From Xenorhabdus lircayensis (GTDB lineage: Bacteria > Pseudomonadota > Gammaproteobacteria > Enterobacterales > Enterobacteriaceae), in NCBI RefSeq assembly GCF_016306625.1, contig NZ_JACOII010000023.1, positions 1 through 64,000 on the forward strand: DNA of 64,000 nucleotides, written 5' to 3'. Positions 11,896 through 21,867 of this stretch are shown in pieces. A program made the position numbers and the translations under genes. Position 1 is the stretch's first letter. Each line of letters begins with the position of its first letter. The notes beneath the pieces are model-generated. The model ran no database searches. It had not been told where the DNA came from and was given only the letters and a program-made list of their open reading frames with translations.

Positions 11896-13143
11896 TTATT
11901 GACCACTCAAAATCTGCGCTGGATCAAGTTTACTGGCCCGACGGGCAGGATACCAACTAGCCAGCAAGCTCAATATCAATGCCGTTAGCAGAACATAAAA
12001 GATATCCAAGATATGTAACTCTGACGGCAAAAAATCAATAAAGTAGATATCTCCTGACAGGAAGTGGTGCCCAAACAGCTTTTCCAATCCTTTAATGATA
12101 GTCGTCAGATTTAATGATGTGAAAATGCCAACAATCACACCAATGAGGCTACCAATCATGCCCGCCAGTAATCCATACCATAAAAAAATCGCCCTGATAT
12201 GACCATCTTTGGCACCCAGCGTGCGTAGGATAGCGATATCACTGCTTTTATCCTTCACTGCCATAATCAGCGTTGAAATAATGTTAAAACAGGCGACACC
12301 AATAACCAAAATCATAGCCAGATACATGATACTGCGCACCATCTGGATATCGTTGTACATATAGCCGTAATCTTTTATCCATGTGCTGATATACACATAT
12401 TTTTCCGTGGCTTTACCCGCATCCAAAACCCGCTGTTCTGCTGCAAAAACATTATCCGCTTTGATCGCAATACCTGTGATGGCATGACCATAATCCAGAT
12501 ATTTCTGGGCATCAGATAAGGGAACCAGTGCCAAACTGTGATCCAACATACCACTCAACTGGAAAATACCCTCAACTTGTAAACGAATGCGTTTAGGCTG
12601 CAAGAGTTTTAGGCTCGGATCACTATTGGGGATCATGACGGTCAGCCAATCACCTTGTTTCACATGGAGTGAATTGGCCACGCCCTGCCCCAAAATCACC
12701 TGATTTTTACCTGCCTTAAACGTTTTCCATGCCCCATTACGCACAAATTGAGGTAAGGCACTGACGTTCGCCTCAGTGTCCAGAGCAACACCACGCACCT
12801 GTACTGCATGGAGTTTTTCACCACGCTCCATCAAGCCAGTAAACTCAATATAGGGAGAAGCCCCGACAATACCCGATGTCTGTTTTACCCGGTCGAGCGC
12901 CTGTTCCCAATCCTGAAAAGGTTGTTCCACCGCATAAATCTGTCCATGTGGAACAACGGAAAGTATTCGATTTTTCAGTTCTCGTTCAAAACCGTTCATG
13001 GCGCTCAGACCGATAATCAGTACTGCAACACCGAGCATAATACCCAGTGTTGAAATAACAGAAATCAGAGAAACCATTCCTGAACGACGGCGACCCCGGC
13101 TAAATCGTAATGCGGTAAATAATGCAAGAGGCAGATTTGCCAT
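11896..13143 (-). CDS. lolE: Lipoprotein-releasing ABC transporter permease LolE
   Basis: One of the two inner-membrane subunits of LolCDE, which extracts mature lipoproteins from the inner membrane and hands them to LolA. The 415-residue protein has a first TM at about 25-50 ([19 protein letters not shown]), a large periplasmic domain to about residue 265, then three TMs in the C-terminal third: the MacB/FtsX-type topology. Its ATG overlaps the lolD stop, consistent with an operon lolC-lolD-lolE. Confidence 0.97.
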   Translation of the reverse strand: MANLPLALFTALRFSRGRRRSGMVSLISVISTLGIMLGVAVLIIGLSAMNGFERELKNRILSVVPHGQIYAVEQPFQDWEQALDRVKQTSGIVGASPYIEFTGLMERGEKLHAVQVRGVALDTEANVSALPQFVRNGAWKTFKAGKNQVILGQGVANSLHVKQGDWLTVMIPNSDPSLKLLQPKRIRLQVEGIFQLSGMLDHSLALVPLSDAQKYLDYGHAITGIAIKADNVFAAEQRVLDAGKATEKYVYISTWIKDYGYMYNDIQMVRSIMYLAMILVIGVACFNIISTLIMAVKDKSSDIAILRTLGAKDGHIRAIFLWYGLLAGMIGSLIGVIVGIFTSLNLTTIIKGLEKLFGHHFLSGDIYFIDFLPSELHILDIFYVLLTALILSLLASWYPARRASKLDPAQILSGQ

Positions 13144-13844
13144 TACATCTCCCCCGTTAAGATTAACTCATCCTGTAGATACCCATCACGCATTTCCACC
13201 TGACGCTTAAGCCGGCTAGATAATTTTAGATCATGCGTCACAACCAGAAATGCCGTGCCTTGCTGTTGATTCAATTCTTGCAAAAGTTGAAACACACTGT
13301 CTGCATTACGTTGGTCAAGATTACCAGTCGGTTCATCCGCCAGTACCAACGAGGGTTCATTTACCAGCGCCCGAGCAATAGCAACACGCTGACGCTCTCC
13401 CCCCGACAGCTCAGATGGCCGATGTTGTGCCCGATTTTCCAACCCAACGGCCGCCAGCATGTCTAATGCTTTTTGTTGGGCCTGACGTTTTTTACCACCA
13501 ATTAGTAGCGGCATAGCAACATTTTCCAACGCATTAAAATCAGGCAATAGATGGTGAAACTGGTAAATAAAACCAATTTCACTGTTGCGTAATTCTGCCC
13601 GCGCAGAAGAGGACATCTGGTTCAGTAATTTCCCTTTGAAAGTCACTTCGCCAGCCGTAGGTGAATCCAAACCGCCAAGCAAATGCAAAAGCGTACTCTT
13701 GCCTGAACCCGAACTGCCGACAATCGCCATCATTTCTCCTTGTTGCATGGAAAAAGTGACATTTTTCAACACTTCTGTGGAAACCTTCCCTTCCTGATAT
13801 TTTTTACACAGATGATGACACAGCAATAGGGGTTGATTACTCAT
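13143..13844 (-). CDS. lolD: Lipoprotein-releasing ABC transporter ATPase LolD
   Basis: Cytoplasmic ATPase powering lipoprotein release by LolCE. The 233 residues equal the E. coli length. Walker [10 protein letters not shown] (about 42-50), Q-loop [13 protein letters not shown] signature [15 protein letters not shown], Walker [13 protein letters not shown] and the H-loop VVTHD are all present. The ATG at 13844 overlaps the 3' end of lolC by 8 bases; an in-frame start 27 codons upstream lies inside lolC and adds a non-conserved N-terminus, so I reject it. Confidence 0.98.
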   Translation of the reverse strand: MSNQPLLLCHHLCKKYQEGKVSTEVLKNVTFSMQQGEMMAIVGSSGSGKSTLLHLLGGLDSPTAGEVTFKGKLLNQMSSSARAELRNSEIGFIYQFHHLLPDFNALENVAMPLLIGGKKRQAQQKALDMLAAVGLENRAQHRPSELSGGERQRVAIARALVNEPSLVLADEPTGNLDQRNADSVFQLLQELNQQQGTAFLVVTHDLKLSSRLKRQVEMRDGYLQDELILTGEM

Positions 13845-15039
13845 AACGTAAAGCCTCAGCAGGTTGAGTGGCAGCCGCGCGCCAGGAAGGGTATAAGGTT
13901 GATAATAGGGAAATGAGCATGGCACTAATGGTGATAATCACCACTTGCATGGTATCAATCGCAACGGGTAATTGAATGCCCTCAGTCAACAGGCCGACAA
14001 CTGGCATTAAACTATTTAACTGGCTGGAAAGGAGTACCCCCAATCCAGTTCCCAGTAAAGCACCAATGATACCCGCTCCCGCGCCTTGGATCATGAAGAT
14101 AGCCATTACCTGACGACGAGTCAGTCCTTGCGTCTGCAAGATAGCAATTTCTCCCTGTTTTTCCATCACCAACAAAGAAAGAGAGGTAATAATGTTAAAG
14201 GCAGCTACGGCGATAATCAGGCTCAACAATAAACCCATCATGTTTTTTTCCATGCGAACCGCCTGAAAAAATTCTCCCTTCCGTTCACGCCAATCTTTCC
14301 AAATCAACCCTTCTGGCAAAGTTTGCTGGCTCAACTCATCAACCGACAGGGGTTCATTGAGATACAAACGCCAACCCGTAATATTACCGATAGGATAACG
14401 TAACAATCGTGCTGCATCTTGCTGATTAACCAACATTTCTGTGCCATCAACTTCACTGTTGGCAAAGAACGTGCCCGCTACTGTGAATAATCGCTGGCTG
14501 GGAATTCGGCCCATCGGTGTCAACTGGCTGGCACTCGGCACGATAACGCGAATTTGATCACCACGTGTAACCCCCAATCTTGCTGCCAGCTTTTCTCCCA
14601 GAATGGCAAGATAACGCCCGGGTTGTAGCTGGCTGCGATCAACATCAATAATATGTTCCGCCAATGGTGCATATTCATCATGCGTAATGCCCAGCATAAC
14701 ACCGACACCAACGTTGCGAGGACTCTGTAACACTACATCTCCTTGTACAAGGGGTGTAATGCGGTTGACACCTTTTAATCCCGCAAGCTGGTTACTCGGA
14801 TGTTCAACCGGATTGATAGAACCTTTTTCCGATGTAATGATAGCCTGTGGCATAAAACCTAAAATGCTACCTTCCAGTGAACGCTCAAATCCATTCATCA
14901 CTGACAATACGGTGATCAATGCAGCCACCCCCAGCGTAATGCCAATAGCTGATAGCCATGAAACAAAACGGCCAAATTTATCGACCGCCCGCCCGCGCAT
15001 ATAGCGCAATCCTATAAATAATGAGACAGATTGGAACAT
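13837..15039 (-). CDS. lolC: Lipoprotein-releasing ABC transporter permease LolC
   Basis: Inner-membrane partner of LolE; its periplasmic domain carries the hook that recruits LolA. The 400-residue product has four predicted TMs (about 25-50, 270-295, 315-345, 360-385) flanking a periplasmic domain. It is the first gene of the operon and diverges from mfd across 186 bases. In E. coli two genes (ycfS/ldtC and ycfT) lie between lolC and mfd; they are missing here. Confidence 0.97.
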   Translation of the reverse strand: MFQSVSLFIGLRYMRGRAVDKFGRFVSWLSAIGITLGVAALITVLSVMNGFERSLEGSILGFMPQAIITSEKGSINPVEHPSNQLAGLKGVNRITPLVQGDVVLQSPRNVGVGVMLGITHDEYAPLAEHIIDVDRSQLQPGRYLAILGEKLAARLGVTRGDQIRVIVPSASQLTPMGRIPSQRLFTVAGTFFANSEVDGTEMLVNQQDAARLLRYPIGNITGWRLYLNEPLSVDELSQQTLPEGLIWKDWRERKGEFFQAVRMEKNMMGLLLSLIIAVAAFNIITSLSLLVMEKQGEIAILQTQGLTRRQVMAIFMIQGAGAGIIGALLGTGLGVLLSSQLNSLMPVVGLLTEGIQLPVAIDTMQVVIITISAMLISLLSTLYPSWRAAATQPAEALRYE

Positions 15040-15225
15040 GAAATCTGTTACGCCCCTGTTGCCAAAGCAAAGTGTTCGAGGATAATAAAGGGTAGCAATA
15101 CTTTATGGAACCACCCGAATCCCGGTTCTGCGGTTTTTTTTACTTTATCTCAACCTGCCTGCGTATTTATTGGGTCAAAAATGTGTTGGGAATGGACTGA
15201 ATCTTAGAGAACACATCAAACGCTT

Positions 15226-18200
15226 ATGTCCGCAAAATACCGTTATCAACTTCCTGAACGTCGCGGTGATAGCCGCCAATTAGGCCACTTAACTGGCGCT
15301 GCCTGCGCTGTGGAATGTGCCGAAATCATTGAACGTCACTCAGGGCTAATACTGCTGGTGACAAAAGATATGCAGAATGCCCTGCGATTGCGTGATGAAA
15401 TTCAACAATTCACCCACGCACCAATAAATATGATGTCAGATTGGGAAACCTTACCTTACGATAGTTTCTCTCCTCATCAAGAAATTATCTCCAACCGCTT
15501 ATCCACGCTTTATCACTTACCCTTCATGACGAAAGGCGCGTTAATCCTTCCCGTTAATACTTTGATGCAACGTGTCTGCCCGCATGAGTACCTAAAAGGG
15601 CATGCTTTGGTCATGCGTAAAGGGCAGCGTCTTTCCCGTGATAAACTGCGTACAGAGTTGGAGCAAGCAGGTTATCGCAGTGTTGAACAGGTACTTGAGC
15701 ACGGCGAGTTCGCTACGCGCGGAGCCTTGTTCGATCTATTTCCAATGGGCAGCGAGTACCCCTATCGCATTGATTTCTTTGATAATGAAATTGATAGTCT
15801 GCGCACCTTTGATGTGGATACCCAACGAACGCTAGCTGAAGTGGAACAAATCAGTTTATTGCCGGCTCATGAATTTCCAACCGACCAAGATGCGATTGAG
15901 CTGTTTCGCAGCCAGTGGCGCGAACAGTTCGAAGTCCGTCGCGATGCGGAACATATTTATCAACAAGTCAGTAAAAAAATTCTGCCAGCAGGCATCGAGT
16001 ATTGGCAATCGTTATTCTTTGCACAGCCCTTGCCTACCCTCTTTGGTTATCTGCCCGAGAATACGCTGCTAATTACACAGGATTTAGTCAGCGCTGCGGA
16101 GCGTTTCTGGCAGGATACGGAACAGCGCTTTGAGAGCCGCAAAGTTGATCCCATGCGACCTTTGCTCGCCCCTGAACGGATCTGGTTGCCAGTCAATAAG
16201 CTTTTCTCAGAGCTGAAAAACTGGCCTCATATTCAAGTCAATAACGAAACGCTCCCACAAAAAGCAGGAAAAACCAACCTTGCTTATCAAACTCTGCCTG
16301 ATTTATCAGTTGTTGCACAGCAAAAAGCGCCGTTGGATAAATTACGCCGTTTTATGGAACAGTTCAGCGGTAAAATCGTTTTCTCGGTGGAAAGTGAAGG
16401 ACGCCGAGAATCCGTGCAAGAATTGTTATCACGAATCAAAATCAATCCGGTAAAAATAAATCAGTTAATAGATGCCGATAAACCCGGTCATTTCTTGATG
16501 ATTGGAGCCGCAGAGCACGGTTTTGTTGATGAAGACAATAAACTCGCACTCATCTGTGAAAGTGACATGCTCGGCGAACGTGTCAGCCGCCGCCGTCAGG
16601 ACAATCGGCGGACCATCAATACCGATACGCTAATCCGCAATCTCGCTGAGTTACGGCACGGTCAACCCGTCGTTCACCTTGAACATGGTGTTGGACGCTA
16701 TCAGGGGCTGACAACGCTGGAAGCGGGTGGCATTAAGACAGAGTATCTTATCCTGACCTACGCCGGAGAAGACAAACTGTATGTGCCAGTTTCCTCCCTT
16801 CATCTCATCAGCCGTTATGCTGGTGGTGCTGAGGAAAGTGCCCCACTGCATAAGCTGGGGGGAGAGGCATGGAATAAAGCCCGCCAGAAAGCAGCTGAAA
16901 AAGTACGTGATGTTGCCGCCGAATTATTGGATGTTTATGCACAGCGTGCCGTTAAGCCGGGTTTTGCCTTTAAGAACGATCGCGAACAATATCAACTGTT
17001 CTGCCAGAGCTTTCCGTTTGATACCACTCCCGATCAAGAACAAACTATCACTGCTGTATTTGATGATATGTGCCAGCCCATTGCCATGGACCGACTGGTA
17101 TGTGGCGATGTCGGTTTTGGGAAAACTGAAGTAGCGATGCGTGCCGCATTTCTATCTATCTCCAATAATAAGCAAGTCGCAGTGCTTGTGCCAACAACTC
17201 TGTTAGCACAGCAGCATTATGATAATTTCCGGGATCGCTTTGCAAATTGGCCTGTACACATTGAAGTTATGTCACGCTTTCGCAGCGCAAAGGAACAACA
17301 GCAAGTCATTGATATGGCGGCTGAAGGAAAAGTGGATATCATTATCGGTACCCATAAGCTCCTGCAAAATGATTTACGCTGGAAAGATCTTGGCTTGTTG
17401 ATCGTCGATGAGGAACACCGCTTCGGCGTTCGCCATAAAGAACGCCTTAAAGCTATCCGTGCAGATGTCGATGTTCTGACCCTTACGGCAACCCCGATCC
17501 CTCGCACGCTTAACATGGCAATGAGTGGTATGCGCGACCTGTCCATTATCGCCACTCCCCCTGCCCGCCGTCTGGCAGTAAAAACCTTTGTACGCGAATA
17601 TGACAACCTCGTGGTTCGTGAATCCATCCTGCGTGAAATCTTGCGTGGTGGACAGGTTTACTATTTGTATAACGATGTCGAAAACATTGAGAAGGCAAAA
17701 GCCAGGCTGGAAGAATTGGTTCCCGAAGCCAGAATCGTTGTAGGCCATGGGCAAATGCGTGAGCGTGATTTGGAACGCGCCATGACGGATTTCCATCACC
17801 AACGTTTTAATGTGCTGGTATGTACCACCATTATTGAAACAGGTATCGATATTCCCAGTGCCAATACCATCATCATTGAACGCGCCGATCATTTTGGATT
17901 GGCGCAACTGCACCAGTTACGTGGACGTGTCGGGCGTTCCCACCATCAAGCCTACGCTTATTTACTGACACCACATCCAAAAGCCATGACCAGTGACGCC
18001 CAAAAACGGCTGGAAGCCATTGCATCCCTTGAAGATTTAGGGGCTGGTTTTGCATTGGCAACTCATGATTTGGAAATCAGGGGAGCGGGTGAATTACTGG
18101 GCGAAGATCAGAGCGGACAGATGACCAGCATAGGTTTCACCCTCTATATGGAGTTGCTGGAGAGTGCTGTTGATGCCCTCAAAAATGGGCGGGAACCTTC

Positions 18201-18675
18201 ACTTGAAGATCTCACCAATTGCCAGACTGATATAGAGCTACGCATGCCAGTACTTTTGCCTGATGATTATATTCCTGACGTCAACATGCGCCTGTCTTTC
18301 TATAAACACATTGCCAGCGCACAGGATAATACTGAACTGGATGAACTAAAGGTAGAACTCATTGACCGATTTGGTTTATTGCCCGATCCGGGGCGCCAAT
18401 TGCTACAATCGGCCTCCATTCGCCTGATAGCTCAGGAGTTAGGTATCAAACGTATTGAGGCGCATGAAAAAGGTGGCTTCATCGAGTTTAGCAATAACAA
18501 TAAAGTCGATCCTAGTTACCTGATCGGTTTATTGCAGACACAGCCCAACGTTTATCGGCTGGATGGCTCATCTAAACTGAAATTCATGACTGAATTAACG
18601 GAGCGGGCTACTCGATTGTCTTTCATCCAGCAGTTGTTGGAATCCTTTGTTCAGCATCAGAGCCATCCCCAATAG
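15226..18675 (+). CDS. mfd: Transcription-repair coupling factor Mfd
   Basis: DNA translocase that removes RNA polymerase stalled at lesions and recruits UvrA. The 1149-residue product has the UvrB-like N-terminal domains, an RNAP-interacting region containing HLEHGVGRYQGL (about residue 485), and RecG-like motor domains with Walker A GDVGFGKTE (about 627-635), the DEEH box (about 728-731) and TATPIPRTL. The TRG motif region and C-terminal UvrA-masking domain follow. The last codons and stop (CCCCAATAG) coincide with the left end of a palindromic repeat found elsewhere in the window. Confidence 0.98.
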   Translation: MSAKYRYQLPERRGDSRQLGHLTGAACAVECAEIIERHSGLILLVTKDMQNALRLRDEIQQFTHAPINMMSDWETLPYDSFSPHQEIISNRLSTLYHLPFMTKGALILPVNTLMQRVCPHEYLKGHALVMRKGQRLSRDKLRTELEQAGYRSVEQVLEHGEFATRGALFDLFPMGSEYPYRIDFFDNEIDSLRTFDVDTQRTLAEVEQISLLPAHEFPTDQDAIELFRSQWREQFEVRRDAEHIYQQVSKKILPAGIEYWQSLFFAQPLPTLFGYLPENTLLITQDLVSAAERFWQDTEQRFESRKVDPMRPLLAPERIWLPVNKLFSELKNWPHIQVNNETLPQKAGKTNLAYQTLPDLSVVAQQKAPLDKLRRFMEQFSGKIVFSVESEGRRESVQELLSRIKINPVKINQLIDADKPGHFLMIGAAEHGFVDEDNKLALICESDMLGERVSRRRQDNRRTINTDTLIRNLAELRHGQPVVHLEHGVGRYQGLTTLEAGGIKTEYLILTYAGEDKLYVPVSSLHLISRYAGGAEESAPLHKLGGEAWNKARQKAAEKVRDVAAELLDVYAQRAVKPGFAFKNDREQYQLFCQSFPFDTTPDQEQTITAVFDDMCQPIAMDRLVCGDVGFGKTEVAMRAAFLSISNNKQVAVLVPTTLLAQQHYDNFRDRFANWPVHIEVMSRFRSAKEQQQVIDMAAEGKVDIIIGTHKLLQNDLRWKDLGLLIVDEEHRFGVRHKERLKAIRADVDVLTLTATPIPRTLNMAMSGMRDLSIIATPPARRLAVKTFVREYDNLVVRESILREILRGGQVYYLYNDVENIEKAKARLEELVPEARIVVGHGQMRERDLERAMTDFHHQRFNVLVCTTIIETGIDIPSANTIIIERADHFGLAQLHQLRGRVGRSHHQAYAYLLTPHPKAMTSDAQKRLEAIASLEDLGAGFALATHDLEIRGAGELLGEDQSGQMTSIGFTLYMELLESAVDALKNGREPSLEDLTNCQTDIELRMPVLLPDDYIPDVNMRLSFYKHIASAQDNTELDELKVELIDRFGLLPDPGRQLLQSASIRLIAQELGIKRIEAHEKGGFIEFSNNNKVDPSYLIGLLQTQPNVYRLDGSSKLKFMTELTERATRLSFIQQLLESFVQHQSHPQ

Positions 18676-18708
18676 ATTTCAATCAGCAAATTGAAAGATG
18701 AGAGGTTA
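18669..18708 (+). repeat. Palindromic repeat copy at the end of mfd
   Basis: CCCCAATAGATTTCAAT, a short loop, then ATTGAAAGATGAGAGGT. The stem TTTCAAT (18677-18683)/ATTGAAA (18690-18696) and flanks match the copy at 59650-59715 (ACCCAATAGGTTTCAA ... TTTGAAAGAT). The TAG inside CAATAG is the mfd stop codon. Confidence 0.55.
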
Positions 18709-18715
18709 ACTCTAT

Positions 18716-18785
18716 GATTGCACTATTTTGCCAATACAGTTCGTCAATATAACTTAATGCGAACTGCATGCAAAATAGTGCAATC
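18716..18785. repeat. Long near-palindrome (70 nt) downstream of mfd
   Basis: GATTGCACTATTTTG (18716-18730) is exactly complementary to CAAAATAGTGCAATC (18771-18785), 15 bp without mismatch. Inside, CAGTTCG (18737-18743) pairs with CGAACTG (18760-18766). The result is a two-tier stem with a 16-base loop. It lies between convergent mfd and the YcfJ-like gene, so it may be a bidirectional terminator, although no clear U-tract follows; a mobile palindromic element is an alternative. Confidence 0.6.
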
Positions 18786-18823
18786 CTCCACTCAATCTTC
18801 CACTAAAGAGTGGGATGAGGTCA

Positions 18824-19294
18824 TTATTCTAAATTTGTCTTGATAATTAATTGACCTTTTTCATTTAAGGGAATAATTTCCTCAGGTTGATATAGCATCC
18901 TGACTTTTCCCGGCTGATCTCCAATAACATAACTGACATCGTACCCAACAATACGTGGTTTCTTAAAATCAACGGCGATGCAATTTTTTAATACTGAATG
19001 GTTCAAAACAGGGTATTCCCTCTTTACTTTTAGTACATCAAGAAGAGTTAATATGCGATATTCATGCTCAGTCAAACGATTTCCCACAATATCTTTTACT
19101 GTAATAGGAATAGGAAATACCGTGATATGACAATAGGATTGATGAACATCAACAGTTGATCTGATAGGTCGCGAAGATAATACTTGCGCAACGCTAGGGC
19201 GTGGAGATTCAAAACAAAACGTTGCGGCAGCACCAATAATGGCAATAGTAATTATAGAACCAATTACGTACTGTCTTATCTTTAGTTTAACCAC
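18824..19294 (-). CDS. YcfJ/UmoD-like envelope protein lacking the glycine zipper
   Basis: About 156 residues. N-terminal TM or signal anchor at about 8-27, then SVAQVLSSRPIRSTV and Cys55; the C-terminal end reads IVGYDVSYVIGDQPGKVRM and PLNEKGQLI. Both ends resemble E. coli YcfJ (YAQVVSATPIKETV; LGYDVTYKIGDQQGKIRM), which like this gene neighbours ndh. The glycine-rich 2TM zipper that fills the middle of YcfJ is absent, replaced by about 35 charged residues, though Cys105 appears kept. Proteus UmoD, a YcfJ relative affecting flhDC, may be the true orthologue. I chose GTG 19294 because AAGG precedes it and the TM follows at once; a longer frame reaches 19354. Function unknown. Confidence 0.7.
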   Translation of the reverse strand: MVKLKIRQYVIGSIITIAIIGAAATFCFESPRPSVAQVLSSRPIRSTVDVHQSYCHITVFPIPITVKDIVGNRLTEHEYRILTLLDVLKVKREYPVLNHSVLKNCIAVDFKKPRIVGYDVSYVIGDQPGKVRMLYQPEEIIPLNEKGQLIIKTNLE

Positions 19295-20081
19295 ATAGCA
19301 CCTTGATATATTAATAATTTTCCACACATTTTGACTGACAAATATTTTTCCCAATATTTGAGGTGAACTAAAAATGCGCCAAATTCATTATTTAAGAAAA
19401 GTCCTATTTCATTGATCTAATATTATTAAATCATTAAGATCTTATCCCAGTAAACATGCCTTCTCCCTTAGGGCCACACTAAAGTACGTTCAAACTCTAT
19501 CACTTTTGACTGGGCACGGCCCAGATTAAAAATAATAAATAAAATAGCTTAATGAGATAGTCCCTAATTTTATATTCTTCATTTCTCCTCTATCTCCAAT
19601 ACAAGTTTCTGCGTTATGGAAAGTAAATGGAGCCCTCAGAAACATAAAATATCTGTGATATCTATAGGTTAAATAGCTATGTGACTGAGGTAAATTAGCA
19701 CAATCAGTAAAATAATAATTTACACAACGCAGGACATATATCACTTCTGTGTCTAATCCTAACAGTCCGAGCAAAATTGTGATACTACAGTAACCGAACT
19801 AAAACAGGCTTTATTACAACGATTAATTAAACACACAGATAAACTATTTCATTTACCTGTAAAAAAACCATGCACAACAGTGCCAGTTGAGTTTATCTTT
19901 TGCATCATATCAATATAATAACAGTCCTATTATTTAAGAAACCCACACATAACAATAATGAGTTAACTCAAATAGATGAATGCATTTTATATAAATACAA
20001 TTTATTCATTATAATAATGAACCGCGATAAATTTAGAGAAGAATAATTATGATATGTATAACAATAAATATAATGGGTAGG
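19295..20081. other. AT-rich intergenic region with palindromes, no supported gene
   Basis: About 790 bases between the YcfJ-like gene and ndh. It holds a minus-strand open frame at 19526-19774 (82 codons, TTG start, Cys- and Tyr-rich, no recognised motif), followed directly after its stop by the hairpin CTGGGC-ACG-GCCCAG (19510-19524); I do not count it as a gene. Two perfect palindromes are present: TGAGTTAACTCA (19959-19970) and TTCATTAT-A-ATAATGAA (20005-20021). Composition is much richer in A+T than the neighbouring genes. Confidence 0.5.
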
Positions 20082-20124
20082 AAAGTGGCTCATCGAAGTT
20101 AATTACATTCAGATGGGCCACTTT
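20082..20124 (-). terminator. Probable ndh terminator
   Basis: AAAGTGGCTCAT (20082-20093) pairs with ATGGGCCACTTT (20113-20124) with a single G-T pair and a 19-base loop, beginning 13 bases after the ndh stop. The U-tract is weak. Confidence 0.55.
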
Positions 20125-20136
20125 TCAGCTAACTAA

Positions 20137-21441
20137 TTAGTGTAATTTCAACCGTGGACGAATAACACGGTTAATTCCACCAACTAACATCATCAAGCCT
20201 GTTTTAATATACCCATGCAGGGCTACCTGATGCATACGATACAAAGAGATATAAACTATACGTGCAATACGGCCTTCTACCATCATTGATCCACGCATCA
20301 AGTTCCCCATCAGGCTACCAACAGTACTGAACTTAGATAATGAAACCAGTGAACCGTGATCTTTATAAACATATTCTTTCAATGGTTTTTCATTCAGTAG
20401 TGCCTGAATGTTGTCGTAGCAACGACTTGCCATTTGATGAGCGGACTGGGCACGAGGAGGCACAAAACCACCTTCTTTTTTCGGGCATGATGCACAATCC
20501 CCAATAGCGAAAACATGATCATCCAGTGTGGTTTGCAAAGTTGGTTTCACCACTAATTGGTTGATACGGTTTGTTTCCAACCCACCGATGTCTTTCATAA
20601 AGTCAGGTGCTTTAATCCCTGCCGCCCAAACCATCAGAGAAGCTTTGATCTGCTCTCCATCTTTAGTATTCAGCCCATGCTCATCGGCACTGGTCACCAT
20701 AGTCTTGGTTAATACTTTGACGCCAAGTTTAGTCAATTCTTGATGGGCCGCACCGGAAATGCGTGTTGGCAACGCAGGCAGAATTCGCTCACCCGCTTCA
20801 ACCAAGGTCACATTCAAGGCATCTGAATTCAAGCTTTCAAAACCATAACTGTTAAACTGCTTAACCGCATTATACAGTTCTGCTGACAGCTCCACGCCAG
20901 TTGCACCACCACCAACAATCGCGATATTCACTTTTTCTTCTGCACATTGATTTGCAGAATATTTCAGAAACAGGTTTAACATTTCATTATGGAAACGATG
21001 TGCCTGCTGCGGATTATCAAGGAAAATACAGTTTTCCTTCACACCTGCCGTACCAAAATCATTCGACCGACTACCCAATGCCATGACAAGAATGTCGTAA
21101 GCCAGCTCACGCTCTGGTACCAACAAATCACTGCCTTCATCACGGATTTCAGCCAGATTAATTTTCTTCTCTTCACGATTAATATTCGTAAGTGTACCTA
21201 GCTGGAAATTGAAATGATGGTTACTGGCATGAGCTAAATAACTCAGTGCATCAACACCATCATCAAGAGAACCCGTCGCTACTTCATGTAATAATGGTTT
21301 CCATAAATGGCTGTTGTTGCGATCCACCAAAGTAATTTCGGCTTTTTGCTTACGACCCAATTTATGTCCCAAACGCGTTGCCAGTTCTAAACCACCAGCA
21401 CCCCCACCAATGATGACAATTCTTGTCTTTGGCGTTGTCAT
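20137..21441 (-). CDS. ndh: NADH:quinone oxidoreductase NDH-2
   Basis: Single-subunit, non-proton-pumping NADH dehydrogenase at the inner face of the membrane, feeding electrons from NADH to quinones. The 434 residues equal the E. coli enzyme. FAD site [18 protein letters not shown] (about 8-25), NADH site [19 protein letters not shown] (about 171-189), and the second FAD motif VFAIGDCAS near residue 317 are clear. The amphipathic C-terminus (about 380-434) would anchor it to the membrane. E. coli ycfP, normally between nagZ and ndh, is missing. Confidence 0.98.
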   Translation of the reverse strand: MTTPKTRIVIIGGGAGGLELATRLGHKLGRKQKAEITLVDRNNSHLWKPLLHEVATGSLDDGVDALSYLAHASNHHFNFQLGTLTNINREEKKINLAEIRDEGSDLLVPERELAYDILVMALGSRSNDFGTAGVKENCIFLDNPQQAHRFHNEMLNLFLKYSANQCAEEKVNIAIVGGGATGVELSAELYNAVKQFNSYGFESLNSDALNVTLVEAGERILPALPTRISGAAHQELTKLGVKVLTKTMVTSADEHGLNTKDGEQIKASLMVWAAGIKAPDFMKDIGGLETNRINQLVVKPTLQTTLDDHVFAIGDCASCPKKEGGFVPPRAQSAHQMASRCYDNIQALLNEKPLKEYVYKDHGSLVSLSKFSTVGSLMGNLMRGSMMVEGRIARIVYISLYRMHQVALHGYIKTGLMMLVGGINRVIRPRLKLH

Positions 21442-21867
21442 GACTACCCCACTGAAAATACACCTAATGTTATGTAAGGAGCTAAACTCATCTCTTTGAG
21501 TAAAAAACCTTGAATAACGTCCTTAAATAACACCAGACTAAACAAATTTCATACTGCAAATATCCTCAGAATATCATGGTAGGACAGTTGGTCATACCAA
21601 AAACAGTCACAATCAAATTCTTTTGATTAATTAGACGACAATCACAAAATATGCGGGATGATTTTCAATTAATTAGACTCAAATCTGATTTATGAATAAT
21701 TAACATTGTAAATGTTAATATTATGTGAATATGGAAATTTAAGTATACCAAGTCACACTATCGGGAAAATACAGAGAGATAAAATGTTGGAAGAGGGAAA
21801 GGAATAAGATCATCAGTGGCGATCCTATTCCTGATTTTTATTGAAACAAATTTACATAATTCAATAA
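21442..21867. other. ndh upstream region with three symmetrical motifs
   Basis: Gap of 426 bases upstream of ndh and downstream of nagZ, with no ORF I support. It contains AATCAAA-TTCT-TTTGATT (21611-21628), an 11-base direct repeat ATTAATTAGAC (21626-21636 and 21668-21678), and a 9-3-9 palindrome with halves ATTAACATT and AATGTTAAT (21699-21719). E. coli ndh is controlled by several regulators including FNR, but no canonical FNR site (TTGAT-N4-ATCAA) is seen. Confidence 0.5.

Noticed and set aside
17217-17913. Long minus-strand frames inside mfd
   Set aside because: Opposite to strongly conserved helicase motifs and without similarity to anything I know.
19526-19774. 82-codon minus-strand frame in the ndh-ycfJ gap
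   Set aside because: TTG start without a ribosome site, no recognisable domain and unusual composition; mentioned only as part of the gap.
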